Made by a program: the position numbers and the translations under genes. This document shows positions 47,323-57,032 of a stretch of DNA of 64,000 nt, piece after piece. Origin of the DNA: Haemophilus parainfluenzae (GTDB taxonomy: Bacteria > Pseudomonadota > Gammaproteobacteria > Enterobacterales > Pasteurellaceae); the NCBI RefSeq assembly GCF_014931395.1, contig NZ_CP063120.1:1657501-1721500 (forward strand). The letters run 5' to 3'. Under the pieces are notes generated by a model. That model saw nothing but the letters and a program-made list of their open reading frames with translations, did not search any database and was not told where the DNA came from. How positions within the stretch are numbered: the first letter of the stretch is position 1; each line of letters begins with the position of its first letter.

Positions 47323-47461
47323 ATTCGTTCATTTTGGTTTAATTTTGATATTTTTAAAAATTTTTTCAAAAATATCGAACTATTTCAAAAACACACAGTC
47401 TGATACATTGCTAGTGCACTGCATATTGCAGTTATCTTTTTGAAGTTTCTTATAAATTAAG

Positions 47462-47511
47462 ACCTCCCCGCTATTCAAGTTTTGAGTAGCGGTTTTTTCT
47501 TTTGGGGAGGT
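47462..47511 (+). terminator. terminator hairpin inside a larger ACCTCCCC/GGGGAGGT pairing
   Basis: CCGCTATTCAA (47468-47478) pairs with TTGAGTAGCGG (47482-47492), followed by TTTTTT, a good terminator for dxs. In addition ACCTCCCC (47462-47469) is perfectly complementary to GGGGAGGT (47504-47511), a ribosome-binding sequence beyond the T run. The two pairings share the CC at 47468-47469, so they compete. Either a plain terminator or a regulated leader. Confidence 0.65.
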
Positions 47512-47521
47512 AACAAAACGT

Positions 47522-47678
47522 ATGGTTTAAATTTGGAGCAAATATTAAAAAATATATAAATCTGATTTTTTTGCTTCTATTAGTTCTAATTATATTTCTA
47601 CTTCTACTTATCTGTCTTGATAATACGATAAAAGTTTTAGCTTTATCCACATGGCTCTTATTTATGAATATTTTCTAG
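47522..47678 (+). pseudogene. possible frameshifted small membrane-protein ORF
   Basis: A strong Shine-Dalgarno (GGGGAGG) lies 11 bases before ATG-GTT-TAA at 47522, which stops at once. One base out of frame, an open frame runs from 47523 to 47678 and reads FKFGANIKKY, then a single hydrophobic segment INLIFLLLLVLIIFLLLLIC and a short tail. Removing the G after ATG would give a ~51-residue single-pass membrane protein. Either a decayed gene or chance AT-rich hydrophobic sequence. Confidence 0.3.
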
Positions 47679-47750
47679 ATATCATAGGTAGGGATATTAA
47701 TACATCTTATACAAAAAACCATTCAATCATTTCATCAAAACACTTCTCTT

Positions 47751-48212
47751 TTACACGACCGGTTTTTGTCGATAGAACAATAATCCTGGTAAGGCGAGGC
47801 CCAAAACAAGGGCACCCAAAATAAAGCTGGTGTTGATAAAAGAGCTGATCATTTGCTCAAATAATGTATCGGAAAAGCCATAATGATGAATTTGTACGAT
47901 AGCAATCATCGCTTTATAAGCATGAACACCCGGAATCATTGGAATAATTGCCGCGACGGTAAAGACTTTTGGATGGGCTAAATAACGATGAGATAAATGC
48001 ACGCCAATAAAACCAATCACACAAGTGGCGAAAAACGTAGCAAAAACAATCGGGACTCCAAAGTGCAATAATAAAGTTCTCGTGACATGCCCAAGCGCGC
48101 CTAAAATAGCACAATACTTTAAGGCTTTAGGTGGAACATTAAATACTAAGGCAAATCCTACTGCTGGAATGGCTGCAAAAAGCATATCGTCGAGTAAATT
48201 CAGTAAAAACAT
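47751..48212 (-). CDS. yjjB: YjjB-type half of a ThrE-family exporter
   Basis: A 153-residue inner-membrane protein with four or five hydrophobic segments and the IPMIPGVHAYKAMIAI motif of the ThrE_2/DUF3815 half-transporters. I start at the ATG at 48212 (GGTGGGG upstream), 4 bases after the yjjP stop; a longer frame would overlap yjjP. In E. coli YjjP and YjjB together export succinate. Cotranscribed with yjjP. Confidence 0.9.
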   Translation of the reverse strand: MFLLNLLDDMLFAAIPAVGFALVFNVPPKALKYCAILGALGHVTRTLLLHFGVPIVFATFFATCVIGFIGVHLSHRYLAHPKVFTVAAIIPMIPGVHAYKAMIAIVQIHHYGFSDTLFEQMISSFINTSFILGALVLGLALPGLLFYRQKPVV

Positions 48213-48216
48213 TCTA

Positions 48217-48987
48217 TTACCCCACCCACGAAACAATATTTAAAAGATCTAATGCAAAGACAATACCTAAACAAGCACCAAAAGTGAGAACCGTAGCGAT
48301 GGTCCATCGTCCTATTCCCATATTGACATACCCTTTTAAAATATCTGCAAGTGAATTAATTAATGGGAATCCTGGGACGAGTAATAAAACGCTAGAAGCT
48401 AATGCGATATGAGGATCATTACCTAAACTATATTTCAAACTGACACCGGAAATCAGTGAGGCAACAAAAGCGGTAATGGCAAAAACGATGAGTGGATTGT
48501 AATGACGTTTAGAAATTTCTTGTCGAACAAACATGGCAATGGCAGAAGCAATAAAGGTGATTGCACAAATTGTGATATCTCCGCCAGAAAGGTGAGCAAA
48601 AGAGGCACAAGATAAACCAATCATAAACACCACCAAATAACGGTTATATTTTAATGGTTTTAATTTATCCAGTTTCTTTTGAGCCATGGACAAATCATAC
48701 AAGTGATGCTCTACGGCAACCACAATGTGCTGAACATCCGTAACAATTTGCATATTAATGCCTTTATCGACATTCTTCCGCACGGTGGTAATACAATGTT
48801 GCTTAGAAAGTGTGGTTAATAAGACGGCATTTGCCGTTAAAGCACACTCTACGCTTTCAATGCCTAAAGCTACACCTAATCGCTGTGCCATTTGTACGAC
48901 GACAGCACTTTCTGCTCCATGCTGTAACAGTAACAAAGCGGTTTCCACACAAATACGGGTAACCGCTCGTTGGTATTCCTGATCCAT
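48217..48987 (-). CDS. yjjP: YjjP-type half of a ThrE-family exporter
   Basis: A 256-residue protein. The N-terminal ~105 residues are a cytoplasmic ThrE domain (ALLLLQHGAESAVVVQMAQRLGVALGIESVE in parts), followed by five membrane segments (YLVVFMIGLSCASFAHL onward) ending VLTFGACLGIVFALDL. It pairs with YjjB to make a complete transporter, in E. coli a succinate exporter. GrxB and its terminator precede it, so it should have its own promoter in the 129-base gap. Confidence 0.92.
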   Translation of the reverse strand: MDQEYQRAVTRICVETALLLLQHGAESAVVVQMAQRLGVALGIESVECALTANAVLLTTLSKQHCITTVRKNVDKGINMQIVTDVQHIVVAVEHHLYDLSMAQKKLDKLKPLKYNRYLVVFMIGLSCASFAHLSGGDITICAITFIASAIAMFVRQEISKRHYNPLIVFAITAFVASLISGVSLKYSLGNDPHIALASSVLLLVPGFPLINSLADILKGYVNMGIGRWTIATVLTFGACLGIVFALDLLNIVSWVG

Positions 48988-49040
48988 ATCTCTGCGCTCT
49001 TATTAAAGTAAACGTTAGAGATTATAGATCGATGAATAAA

Positions 49041-49092
49041 AAATACTGAAAAAATGACCGCACCTATGATCCAAGTCAAAACTTCAGTATTT
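49041..49092 (-). terminator. terminator of recB-recD-grxB
   Basis: AATACTGAA and TTCAGTATT pair with an inner TGAC/GTCA stem, followed by TTTTTTATT on the minus strand, 25 bases after grxB. The loop contains a near uptake-signal sequence (GGTGCGGTCA on the minus strand). Confidence 0.7.
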
Positions 49093-49116
49093 CAAAGCCC
49101 TATTAATCAGCTGAGA

Positions 49117-49764
49117 TTAAATAGCTTTATCAAAATACAATGGCACATCGCTTAACTTAGCCATATTCGTGATATAAGCTAAAACCGCTGGTGGGAATTC
49201 GATTCCTTTCACACAAGTCAGATTTCGTAATACCGGGAAAACGATAATATCTTCAAGAGAAAGTTGGCCGTTTAAGGCATTTTCAGATTGAATTAATACA
49301 GCTAATTTCTCTAAATCGCCTTTTAAGCGAGCGAGATAGGTTTCTGTCTTCGCGATATTTTCAGCAAAATCCCCAATAAATTCCGTTTTCTTTTTAGTGA
49401 AATAATCGACCGCACTTTGGGTTTCAAATTCTGCTAAGCCAATTTGCGTAAAGCGTGCAGTCGTAAGATGACCATAATAACTGCCGACTTCTTTTAACCA
49501 TGCTTCAATTTCAGGACGAACTTGTTCAGATAGGATTTTTTCACCAAAATGCTCATCTACATAATGCACGATATCCAAACTTTCTGGCATCGCGGTACCA
49601 TCTTCTTTGATAAGAATGGGGACAACCTTTTTGCCCACTAAACCAATTGGCGTTGCTTCATCATCATTTGCCAGCACTACAAGTTCTACCGGTAAATTTT
49701 TTAAACCGAAAATCATGCGGGCTCGCACACAAAACGGGCAATGATCGTAAACATATAATTTCAT
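49117..49764 (-). CDS. grxB: glutaredoxin 2
   Basis: A 215-residue glutaredoxin of the GST-like Grx2 type. The active site is C9-P-F-C12 in YDHCPFCVRA, as in E. coli Grx2 (215 residues), followed by the thioredoxin fold (to ~75) and an all-helical C-terminal domain ending PLYFDKAI. It reduces protein disulfides and glutathione adducts in the cytoplasm. The start lies 3 bases after recD with GAGGAG inside the recD end, so it is cotranscribed with recBD, an unusual partner. Confidence 0.96.
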   Translation of the reverse strand: MKLYVYDHCPFCVRARMIFGLKNLPVELVVLANDDEATPIGLVGKKVVPILIKEDGTAMPESLDIVHYVDEHFGEKILSEQVRPEIEAWLKEVGSYYGHLTTARFTQIGLAEFETQSAVDYFTKKKTEFIGDFAENIAKTETYLARLKGDLEKLAVLIQSENALNGQLSLEDIIVFPVLRNLTCVKGIEFPPAVLAYITNMAKLSDVPLYFDKAI

Positions 49765-49767
49765 TTT

Positions 49768-51702
49768 TTACTCCTCTTTTTCCTGTAATAATTTTCCTAA
49801 TCCACTTTGTCGTTTTACGGTATTTCTGACCGCACTTTGCCAGATTTTTTCATTGGCAAATACGGAAAGCTGATTTTTCGCACGGGTGACACCGGTAAAT
49901 ACCAGCTCTCGTGAAAGCACTGGATTAGGTTCTGTTGGTAACACCATGACGGTATGTTCAAACTCCGAACCTTGGGATTTATGAATTGTCATCATAAATG
50001 CAGGCTCGTGAGCAGGAATACGACTGGTAGAAACTTCTCGATTGCCAAACCATACTTTGCCTTTAGCTAAACACAAGCCAATATCACCGTTATACAGTTT
50101 CACGTTATGATCGTTTTCGGTAATCATAATTGGCTTACCAATATACCAATCGTCTTCTTGACGGAACCAAAGTAATTTCTCCGCTCGTAATGCTAAAGCA
50201 ATTTCACGATTTAATTCTTCCACACCTAATGCCGAAGCTCGAAGTGCAGTCAAAAATCTCACCGAATTAAAACTGTCTAAAATCGCTTCTGCATAAGTTT
50301 TTTCGTTGCCCTTTTCATCTATAAATTTTGCATTGAGATCTTTCTTCTGAGCAAAATAAGTTTGAAGTTGGGTTAAATAAACACGGTAATTTTCAACCGC
50401 ACTTTTCACTACTTGGCGAACCGATTCTTTAACGTCTTGTTCTTCATCAAAATGATGAAAATGTAACTCTTGTGGATATTCCACAAAGGTTGCTACACTG
50501 CCCTCACCTTTTCCCTGTTGAATTTGCTCAGCAAGTTGTTTAATACCAGAATCGTCTCGGAAACGTCGACTAAAGGTTAAATGGCAAATAGCATCACGCA
50601 GCGGACTATGTTCATCTGAAATTGGAACGGTATAGCCTGTTGTTGTATGAATATAATCAGCTTGAGCAGGACTATAATCTTGCGTTAAAAATTGTGCAAT
50701 TTCACCTAATACCGCGCCAGCTTCCACAGAAGCCAATTGAGCTTGGTCACCCAATAAAATTAAACGCGTTTCGGGTTTCAACGCTTGCACCAGTTTCGCC
50801 ATCATAGGCAAATCAATCATTGAGGTTTCATCCACCACTAATACATCAATTTGCAATGGATTGTGTGCATGATATTTTACGCTATCGGTAAAAGGTCGAA
50901 CACCTAGCAAACGATGCAACGTTTCTGCGCTTTTAGGAATGGATGCACGTAATTCATCTGAAATCGGCATTTGTGCCAAAGCGTTTTCGATAGATTCCGT
51001 TAAACGAGCCGCGGCTTTTCCCGTTGGTGCGACCAATTTAATGTGAAGTTTGCCACCAAATAATTCCTGTAATACACATAACAAGCGAGTGACTGTCGTG
51101 GTTTTCCCTGTTCCTGGTCCACCTGTAATCACAGAAAATGGACTTTTTACTGCCGTTGCGACTGCTACTTTTTGCCAATCAACTTGTGCTTGTTGTTGAG
51201 GAAAATAACGATCTAATAAGGTTCGAATTTGTTGCGGTTCTACCGATAAAGTGCGGTCATTTTTCAATGCGTTTTTAATATATTGCGCAACGCGGAATTC
51301 ATCTTGCCAAGCTCGATAGAAATAAATCGCCCCAAATTGAAATGCGAGAGGCGCAATCTGATTTTCAGGATCTTGTGTAAAAGCAATATGCCCCACTAAG
51401 GCTGATTGCCATTTTGATACAGGAAGTGAACCGATCTTTTCATTGATCAGCAGCAAAAAATCTGTTTCAGTATGACGATAAGCCAAACCAAATAAATTAC
51501 GTTCTAAGAAACGATCTAACACACAACAAGTATTGCCTTGCGTATAGCTCCAGTTGCAAAGTGCGGCTAATAAAATCGCTAAATTTTGTACGGGCTCGGC
51601 ATAGCCTTTATCTTTTTGTTTATCAGCAATTAATTGAGCAAAATAATAATCGCCTTGAGTAATCACACCTTGTTCTTGCAAGGATTTTAATAGGCTTAAC
51701 AT
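49768..51702 (-). CDS. recD: exodeoxyribonuclease V alpha subunit RecD
   Basis: A 644-residue 5'-3' helicase of the RecBCD complex. Walker A is VITGGPGTGKTTT; later helicase motifs include VDETSMIDLPMM, LGDQAQLASVEAGAVLGE and TIHKSQGSEFEHT, all of the RecD/SF1B family. I start it at [12 protein letters not shown] (51702), whose ATG overlaps the recB stop by one base (TAATG), instead of a start 12 codons upstream inside recB. RecC is not next to it, as in H. influenzae. Confidence 0.96.
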   Translation of the reverse strand: MLSLLKSLQEQGVITQGDYYFAQLIADKQKDKGYAEPVQNLAILLAALCNWSYTQGNTCCVLDRFLERNLFGLAYRHTETDFLLLINEKIGSLPVSKWQSALVGHIAFTQDPENQIAPLAFQFGAIYFYRAWQDEFRVAQYIKNALKNDRTLSVEPQQIRTLLDRYFPQQQAQVDWQKVAVATAVKSPFSVITGGPGTGKTTTVTRLLCVLQELFGGKLHIKLVAPTGKAAARLTESIENALAQMPISDELRASIPKSAETLHRLLGVRPFTDSVKYHAHNPLQIDVLVVDETSMIDLPMMAKLVQALKPETRLILLGDQAQLASVEAGAVLGEIAQFLTQDYSPAQADYIHTTTGYTVPISDEHSPLRDAICHLTFSRRFRDDSGIKQLAEQIQQGKGEGSVATFVEYPQELHFHHFDEEQDVKESVRQVVKSAVENYRVYLTQLQTYFAQKKDLNAKFIDEKGNEKTYAEAILDSFNSVRFLTALRASALGVEELNREIALALRAEKLLWFRQEDDWYIGKPIMITENDHNVKLYNGDIGLCLAKGKVWFGNREVSTSRIPAHEPAFMMTIHKSQGSEFEHTVMVLPTEPNPVLSRELVFTGVTRAKNQLSVFANEKIWQSAVRNTVKRQSGLGKLLQEKEE

Positions 51703-54700
51703 TAAAATAATTCCTCTAATTGTTGGATTAATTGCCAATCTGGTTTATCAAAAAAGATGCCCGACTGCGGCGAACCATTCATTCCACGTAAAAATGCATA
51801 GACCACACCACCAAAATCTCGGTTGTAATCGTAGTTAGGTAAACGTGTTTTTAAATAACGGTGTAATGCCACCACATACAACAAGTATTGCCAATCATAG
51901 TGATGCTCTAACATGGCTTTTTTCAATGCAGCTTGATCGTAATCCTTTAATGTCTCACCTAAGAAATTCGATTTGTAATCAAGCAAATAATATTTACCTT
52001 GATGACAGAAAACTAAGTCCATCGTGCCCCGCACCATGCCTTGAATATTATCAAACTGTAACAGTTCTGATGGCAAATGATGTAAGGTTGCTAACGCTCG
52101 ATTAAAACCTGCGACATCAAAATGGCTTGTGATATTGAGATAAAACGCCAACTCTTTTAAGCATTGTTTTTCGTTAATTTGAGCAAGGGTAAGATCATTA
52201 TTTGGCAAAATTGGTGTGCTGAGTATTTGTGCAAACCACTGTTGAACTGCTGCAAACTGCTCTTCGGCAAGATTCAAATCCTGACATAATTTTTCAATGT
52301 TTTCTTTCTCTGCCAGTTGAGCAAAAGGCACCTTTTCAAAATAACGATGCAATAACGTACCGATTTGTGTTCCCCGAGGGAAATCTAAAACCATTTCATC
52401 ATTATCATGAGCAAGTGCGGTCAGATTTTCAGTGATATTTTCTATTAAAATCGATGTATCATAATCTTTCGCATCATCAAAAATGAGCGATTTTTTCACC
52501 GCACTTTCATTCAAATAAGCTTTACGTTGATGAGTTTGTTCAATGCCACTAAAGCTCGTCACTCGCCAATCTTGTTCAATTTCACCTTGAAAAACTTCTG
52601 CACTTAAATTTTCTTGAGAAACATTTAAGGTAAGTGGTTCACTGGCTTGTAACACATCGGTTGATTCAATCTCTACATCATTAGGTAAAAGTTGCTTAAA
52701 TTTTTCCAATAACGGTTGAGTATCCCAATTAGCTGGCAAATCGAGTTTTCGACCAATTTCACCTTGCGTTAAAACATACAATAAAGCATTCCATTTTTTA
52801 TCAAAGGCTTTCGGTAACACAAAGGCCATTTGGTATTTTGCTCGAGTCAATGCTACATAAAGCAAACGCAATTCTTCCGCAAAAACTTCTTCTGTTAAAT
52901 CATCCAAGTGTTGATCTTGCATATCCCACAAAGTTTTGTTTTGTTTCTTATCGTAATATAAATTAAATAGTTTCTTTTTAGTTGGGTCTTTCGCCGCATT
53001 TCCTAAAAACGGCAACCAAACCAAATCATATTCCAAGCCTTTGGATTTATGGATAGTCACAATCTTCACTAACTGACGTTCGCTTTCTAAACGAATTTGT
53101 GCTTCTTGACGACCATTATCTTGAATTTGCTTTTCAAACCAGCGCAATAATGCTGCTTCACTTTCATTTAATGCGGCTGCTTGCTGTAAAATTTCAGCTA
53201 AATGTAATAAATCCGTCAGTTTGCGCTCGCCATCAGGCCGAGATAAGAGTTTTTCTGTGATATTTTCAGCTAAAAGTAAATGGTGCAACATCGGCAATAC
53301 GCCTTGGCGTTGCCAAATTTGTTGATACTCTGCAAATTTTTCTGCCCAACGTTGCCACTGAATTTCATCCTGGTGAATTTGGTGAATTTCAGCTGCATTT
53401 AAGCCGAAAAGTGCGGTCGCAATGGCATTCAAAATTGGGCGTTCCGTCACACTCAAACAAGCTTGCAAAATCAGAGCCAGTTCTTTTGCTGTGTTACTCT
53501 CAAAGACATTTCCTCTATCCGAAAGGTAAACCGAAGCAATACCGAGTGCTTGCAATTCTTTTTTCACCAGATCCGCTTCGGTATAACCACGCACCAAAAC
53601 GGCAATATTTTCTGCTCGCAATGTTTTATTTTCCGCTTTGCTTTCATTCGGAAAAACAACCGGATTTTCAGCCGCACTTTTTAACCATTGCTGAATCGAT
53701 GTCGCACAAGCTTTCGCATAATCTTGCAGGGTGGATTTTTCTTTATCGTTAATGTAAAAACGGAAGGCTGGTTCAGGTTTATTATTCAACTGAAAAACAA
53801 GATTTTTCTTGGCTGCGCCGACATTTAAAAATTCGATGTTTTTATAAATAAAAGGCTCATTTTTAAAATCAAATAATCGATTTACCCCTTCCACTAAAGC
53901 TTTGGATGAACGGTAGTTTATGCTTAAATTAAAACGCTCGCTCGCTTCGTCCGCTGCTTTTAAATAAGTGAAAATATCGGCACCACGGAAACGATAAATC
54001 GCCTGTTTTGGGTCCCCGATCATCATAAAACCAACATTACCGGACGCGGTTTTATTGTGATAAATTTTCGAGAAAATTTGATACTGCAACGCATCCGTAT
54101 CTTGGAATTCGTCAATCATGGCAAAAGGATATTGAAAACGAATTAACTCCGCTAACTGTTCTCCCCCCTCACCATATAGTGCTTCTTTCAATAAGCGTAA
54201 TAAATCATCAAAAGATTTTTCAGGATGATTCGCTTTGTATTCAAGGAGTTTCTTTTGAATACCTTGACGATAGTGATAGAGAATGATTTTTTTAAATAAA
54301 TCACTTGGTTGAATTTCTTCAATTAAAGCTTCAATCTCTTCAAAGGCTGGATGCGTTATTCTCACCCCTTTTTTCTTGAAAGGTGCGTTGACCGCGTTAT
54401 CTAAAGCCGATTGCGTAAATTTTTTTACTAGCGTTTCATTTAAGGTGATATCTGCTCTATTTTTTGCCCATGAGGTGACCTCATCGACAAGAGATAAAAT
54501 TGTTTTACTTGAATGTGTTTTTCCATTTAAACAAGATTTCTCTTTTTTCACGACTTCTTCATCAAAAAGGTTTCGAATTTCAACCGCACTTTCTAACCAA
54601 GTATCTTTAATCTTTTCAATAATTTCCGCATTTTTAGCAATAGTTTTTTGCAAAAAATCTGTTAATGACACTTCTAATAGTTCTGGTTTATCCAGTTTTA

Positions 54701-55343
54701 TAGAAAAATCATTCCCAATATTTGAGCCTAAATCATTCAATACCTCTTCTGGCGACTTTAATTCTTTTGAGATAAATGCAGCCAAATGGAAAGGTAAATC
54801 ATAAAAATGCTCTCGCCAAAATTCATTTGCAAATTGTTTGAGTAAATCAGACTGATCTTTGAGAAGTTTTAAATTGAAATGCACACCTGAATTAAAAGCA
54901 TGTTGCATCAGCATTCGGCGACAAAAACCGTGAATGGTATAAATGGAGGCTAAATCTAAATTTTGCTCGGCCAGCTTTAAGCGGCGAAGTGCGGTCGGAA
55001 TATCCTCTAAATAAGGTAATAACTCCGCTAAAAATTGATGTTCTCCAGTAAAAATCGCTTTATCTTGCTTTTCATAATATTCAGAAAAAACCGAAATTGC
55101 CGCGGTTAAACGTTCCCGAATTTTACGTTTTAAATCCTCCGTCGCCATTTCAGTAAAGGTTACCACCAAAATTTCTTCCACATTTAATGGACGAGAAAAA
55201 CAATTTTCTCCAGCTTGTAAAAGTAAACGAAGATAGATAGAACCAATGGTATAGGTTTTCCCTGTACCTGCTGAAGCTTCAATTAAATTGACTTGATTTA
55301 AAGGTAACGAAATGGCATTAAGTGCGGTTGATTTTTGGCTCAT
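51702..55343 (-). CDS. recB: exodeoxyribonuclease V beta subunit RecB
   Basis: A 1213-residue helicase-nuclease. The N-terminal UvrD-type helicase has Walker A ASAGTGKT (23-30), [48 protein letters not shown] and [14 protein letters not shown]; the C-terminal PD-(D/E)XK nuclease has GTMDLVF and LDYKSNFLG with its catalytic Asp and Lys. It unwinds and degrades linear DNA and loads RecA after Chi. It is divergent from the hsdM operon across about 137 bases and is first in recB-recD-grxB. Confidence 0.97.
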   Translation of the reverse strand: MSQKSTALNAISLPLNQVNLIEASAGTGKTYTIGSIYLRLLLQAGENCFSRPLNVEEILVVTFTEMATEDLKRKIRERLTAAISVFSEYYEKQDKAIFTGEHQFLAELLPYLEDIPTALRRLKLAEQNLDLASIYTIHGFCRRMLMQHAFNSGVHFNLKLLKDQSDLLKQFANEFWREHFYDLPFHLAAFISKELKSPEEVLNDLGSNIGNDFSIKLDKPELLEVSLTDFLQKTIAKNAEIIEKIKDTWLESAVEIRNLFDEEVVKKEKSCLNGKTHSSKTILSLVDEVTSWAKNRADITLNETLVKKFTQSALDNAVNAPFKKKGVRITHPAFEEIEALIEEIQPSDLFKKIILYHYRQGIQKKLLEYKANHPEKSFDDLLRLLKEALYGEGGEQLAELIRFQYPFAMIDEFQDTDALQYQIFSKIYHNKTASGNVGFMMIGDPKQAIYRFRGADIFTYLKAADEASERFNLSINYRSSKALVEGVNRLFDFKNEPFIYKNIEFLNVGAAKKNLVFQLNNKPEPAFRFYINDKEKSTLQDYAKACATSIQQWLKSAAENPVVFPNESKAENKTLRAENIAVLVRGYTEADLVKKELQALGIASVYLSDRGNVFESNTAKELALILQACLSVTERPILNAIATALFGLNAAEIHQIHQDEIQWQRWAEKFAEYQQIWQRQGVLPMLHHLLLAENITEKLLSRPDGERKLTDLLHLAEILQQAAALNESEAALLRWFEKQIQDNGRQEAQIRLESERQLVKIVTIHKSKGLEYDLVWLPFLGNAAKDPTKKKLFNLYYDKKQNKTLWDMQDQHLDDLTEEVFAEELRLLYVALTRAKYQMAFVLPKAFDKKWNALLYVLTQGEIGRKLDLPANWDTQPLLEKFKQLLPNDVEIESTDVLQASEPLTLNVSQENLSAEVFQGEIEQDWRVTSFSGIEQTHQRKAYLNESAVKKSLIFDDAKDYDTSILIENITENLTALAHDNDEMVLDFPRGTQIGTLLHRYFEKVPFAQLAEKENIEKLCQDLNLAEEQFAAVQQWFAQILSTPILPNNDLTLAQINEKQCLKELAFYLNITSHFDVAGFNRALATLHHLPSELLQFDNIQGMVRGTMDLVFCHQGKYYLLDYKSNFLGETLKDYDQAALKKAMLEHHYDWQYLLYVVALHRYLKTRLPNYDYNRDFGGVVYAFLRGMNGSPQSGIFFDKPDWQLIQQLEELF

Positions 55344-55385
55344 TTTTTATTTTTTTGGAAACATTAGTGTGTTCTTATTGTAGAG

Positions 55386-55432
55386 GAATTTCCATAGAAA
55401 TTCATTTAGTTATTATTTATTTCCTGTATAAT
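55386..55432 (+). promoter_or_regulatory. candidate promoter and operator of the hsd-prrC operon
   Basis: A TATAAT -10 hexamer lies at 55427-55432, 49 bases before hsdM, with a weak -35 (TTTAGT) 16 bases upstream. Just before it is a perfect inverted repeat GAATTTC-CATA-GAAATTC (55386-55403), a possible regulator site. Both calls are by inspection. Confidence 0.4.
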
Positions 55433-55480
55433 TTTGAGCATTTATATCTTAATAGTGACACAAAATATTCTGAGGATTTT

Positions 55481-57025
55481 ATGGCAGCAGCAATTCAACA
55501 ACGCGCAGAACTTCAACGCCGCATTTGGCAAATTGCTAATGATGTTCGCGGTTCCGTCGATGGTTGGGATTTTAAACAATATGTTTTAGGTACGCTTTTC
55601 TATCGTTTTATCAGCGAAAACTTTGCCAACTACATTGAAGGTGGTGATAAAAGCGTTAACTACGCTGGTTTATCTGATGACATCATCACGCCAGAAATTA
55701 AAGCAGATGCGGTAAAAACCAAGGGCTATTTTGTTTACCCAAGCCAATTATTTAAAAATATCGTAGCGACAGCCAATACTAATCCGAATTTAAATACAGA
55801 TTTAAAAAGCATTTTTACAGATATCGAAAACTCCGCCATAGGCTACCCTTCCGAACAGGATATCAAAGGCTTATTTGCTGATTTTGATACCACCAGCAAC
55901 CGCTTGGGTAATACCGTTGCCGATAAAAATAGCCGTCTAGCCGCCGTATTAAAAGGCGTTGCCGAGTTAGATTTTGGTGACTTTGAAGATAATCATATTG
56001 ATTTATTCGGTGATGCTTACGAATTTTTAATTTCCAACTATGCCGCCAATGCTGGTAAGTCGGGTGGCGAGTTCTTTACACCACAATGCGTTTCCAAGCT
56101 AATTGCTCGACTGGCTCTATATGGACAAGACAAGGTCAATAAAATTTACGACCCTGCTGCCGGTTCGGGTTCTTTATTATTGCAAGCTAAAAAACAATTT
56201 GATGAACACATCATTGAAGGGGGATTCTTCGGGCAGGAAATTAATCACACCACTTACAACCTTGCCCGTATGAATATGTTTTTACATAACATCAACTATG
56301 ACAAGTTTGATATCGCCCTTGGCAACACCTTAATGAATCCGCAATTTGGTGACGATAAACCCTTCGATGCTATCGTTTCTAATCCGCCTTACTCCGTGAA
56401 ATGGATTGGCTCAGACGATCCAACTCTAATTAACGATGAACGCTTCGCCCCTGCTGGCGTACTCGCACCAAAATCTAAAGCGGACTTTGCCTTTGTTTTG
56501 CATGCGTTAAGTTATCTTTCGGCAAAAGGTCGCGCAGCGATTGTCTCCTTCCCCGGCATTTTTTATCGCGGCGGTGCGGAACAAAAAATTCGTCAATATT
56601 TGGTGGATAATAACTATGTAGAAACGGTAATTGCCTTAGCGCCCAATCTATTTTTCGGCACCAGTATTGCGGTGAATATTTTGGTGCTTTCCAAACATAA
56701 ACCCAATACCCAAACCCAATTTATTGATGCCAGCGGTTTATTTAAATCCGCCACCAATAACAATATTTTGGAAGAGGAACATATTGAGCAAATTATCAAA
56801 CTGTTTGCCGATAAAGAAGATGTGCCGCATTTGGCTAAATCCGTGTCCTTTGAAAAAATCACACAAAATGGCTATAACCTTGCGGTGAATTCTTATGTGG
56901 AACAAAAAGACACCCGAGAAGTGATTGATATCGATAAACTCAACGCAGAAATTAAACAAACCGTTGCCAACATCGACCGCTTGCGTGCAGAAATTGACAA
57001 GATTGTGGCGGAGATTGAGGGGTAA
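55481..57025 (+). CDS. hsdM: type I restriction-modification system, DNA methyltransferase subunit
   Basis: A 514-residue N6-adenine methyltransferase of the EcoR124 (type IC) style. The HsdM N-terminal helical domain opens it ([24 protein letters not shown] in parts); the SAM-binding motif is [11 protein letters not shown] at 224-234 and the catalytic NPPY at 301-304 ([10 protein letters not shown]). I start at the ATG at 55481 (GAGGA upstream); the frame extends 53 codons further up into the recB end, which is spurious. It precedes hsdS by 7 bases. With HsdS it methylates host DNA at the target site. Confidence 0.97.
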   Translation: MAAAIQQRAELQRRIWQIANDVRGSVDGWDFKQYVLGTLFYRFISENFANYIEGGDKSVNYAGLSDDIITPEIKADAVKTKGYFVYPSQLFKNIVATANTNPNLNTDLKSIFTDIENSAIGYPSEQDIKGLFADFDTTSNRLGNTVADKNSRLAAVLKGVAELDFGDFEDNHIDLFGDAYEFLISNYAANAGKSGGEFFTPQCVSKLIARLALYGQDKVNKIYDPAAGSGSLLLQAKKQFDEHIIEGGFFGQEINHTTYNLARMNMFLHNINYDKFDIALGNTLMNPQFGDDKPFDAIVSNPPYSVKWIGSDDPTLINDERFAPAGVLAPKSKADFAFVLHALSYLSAKGRAAIVSFPGIFYRGGAEQKIRQYLVDNNYVETVIALAPNLFFGTSIAVNILVLSKHKPNTQTQFIDASGLFKSATNNNILEEEHIEQIIKLFADKEDVPHLAKSVSFEKITQNGYNLAVNSYVEQKDTREVIDIDKLNAEIKQTVANIDRLRAEIDKIVAEIEG

Positions 57026-57032
57026 AAACACC

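Larger units (their letters stand above)
47323..47750. other. 428-bp region between dxs and yjjB with hairpins and a hydrophobic frame
   Basis: The stretch holds an AT hairpin (GATATTTTT / AAAAATATC at 47346-47376), a small CTGCA/TGCAG inverted repeat at about 47424, the strong hairpin at 47468-47492, a strong Shine-Dalgarno GGGGAGG (47504-47510) and a hydrophobic open frame without its own start (47514-47678). I see no standard gene in it. Confidence 0.6.

Noticed and set aside
47424..47500. Independent small RNA ending at the hairpin after dxs
   Set aside because: The CTGCA/TGCAG repeat plus terminator looks like an sRNA end, but no convincing promoter is visible; reported as a leader/terminator instead.
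53411..53752. 113-codon plus-strand frame inside recB
   Set aside because: Antisense shadow of an intact conserved gene; Cys/His/Pro-rich composition without pattern.
54376..54804. 142-codon plus-strand frame inside recB
   Set aside because: Antisense shadow of recB; Ser/Phe-rich translation of reverse-complement coding DNA.
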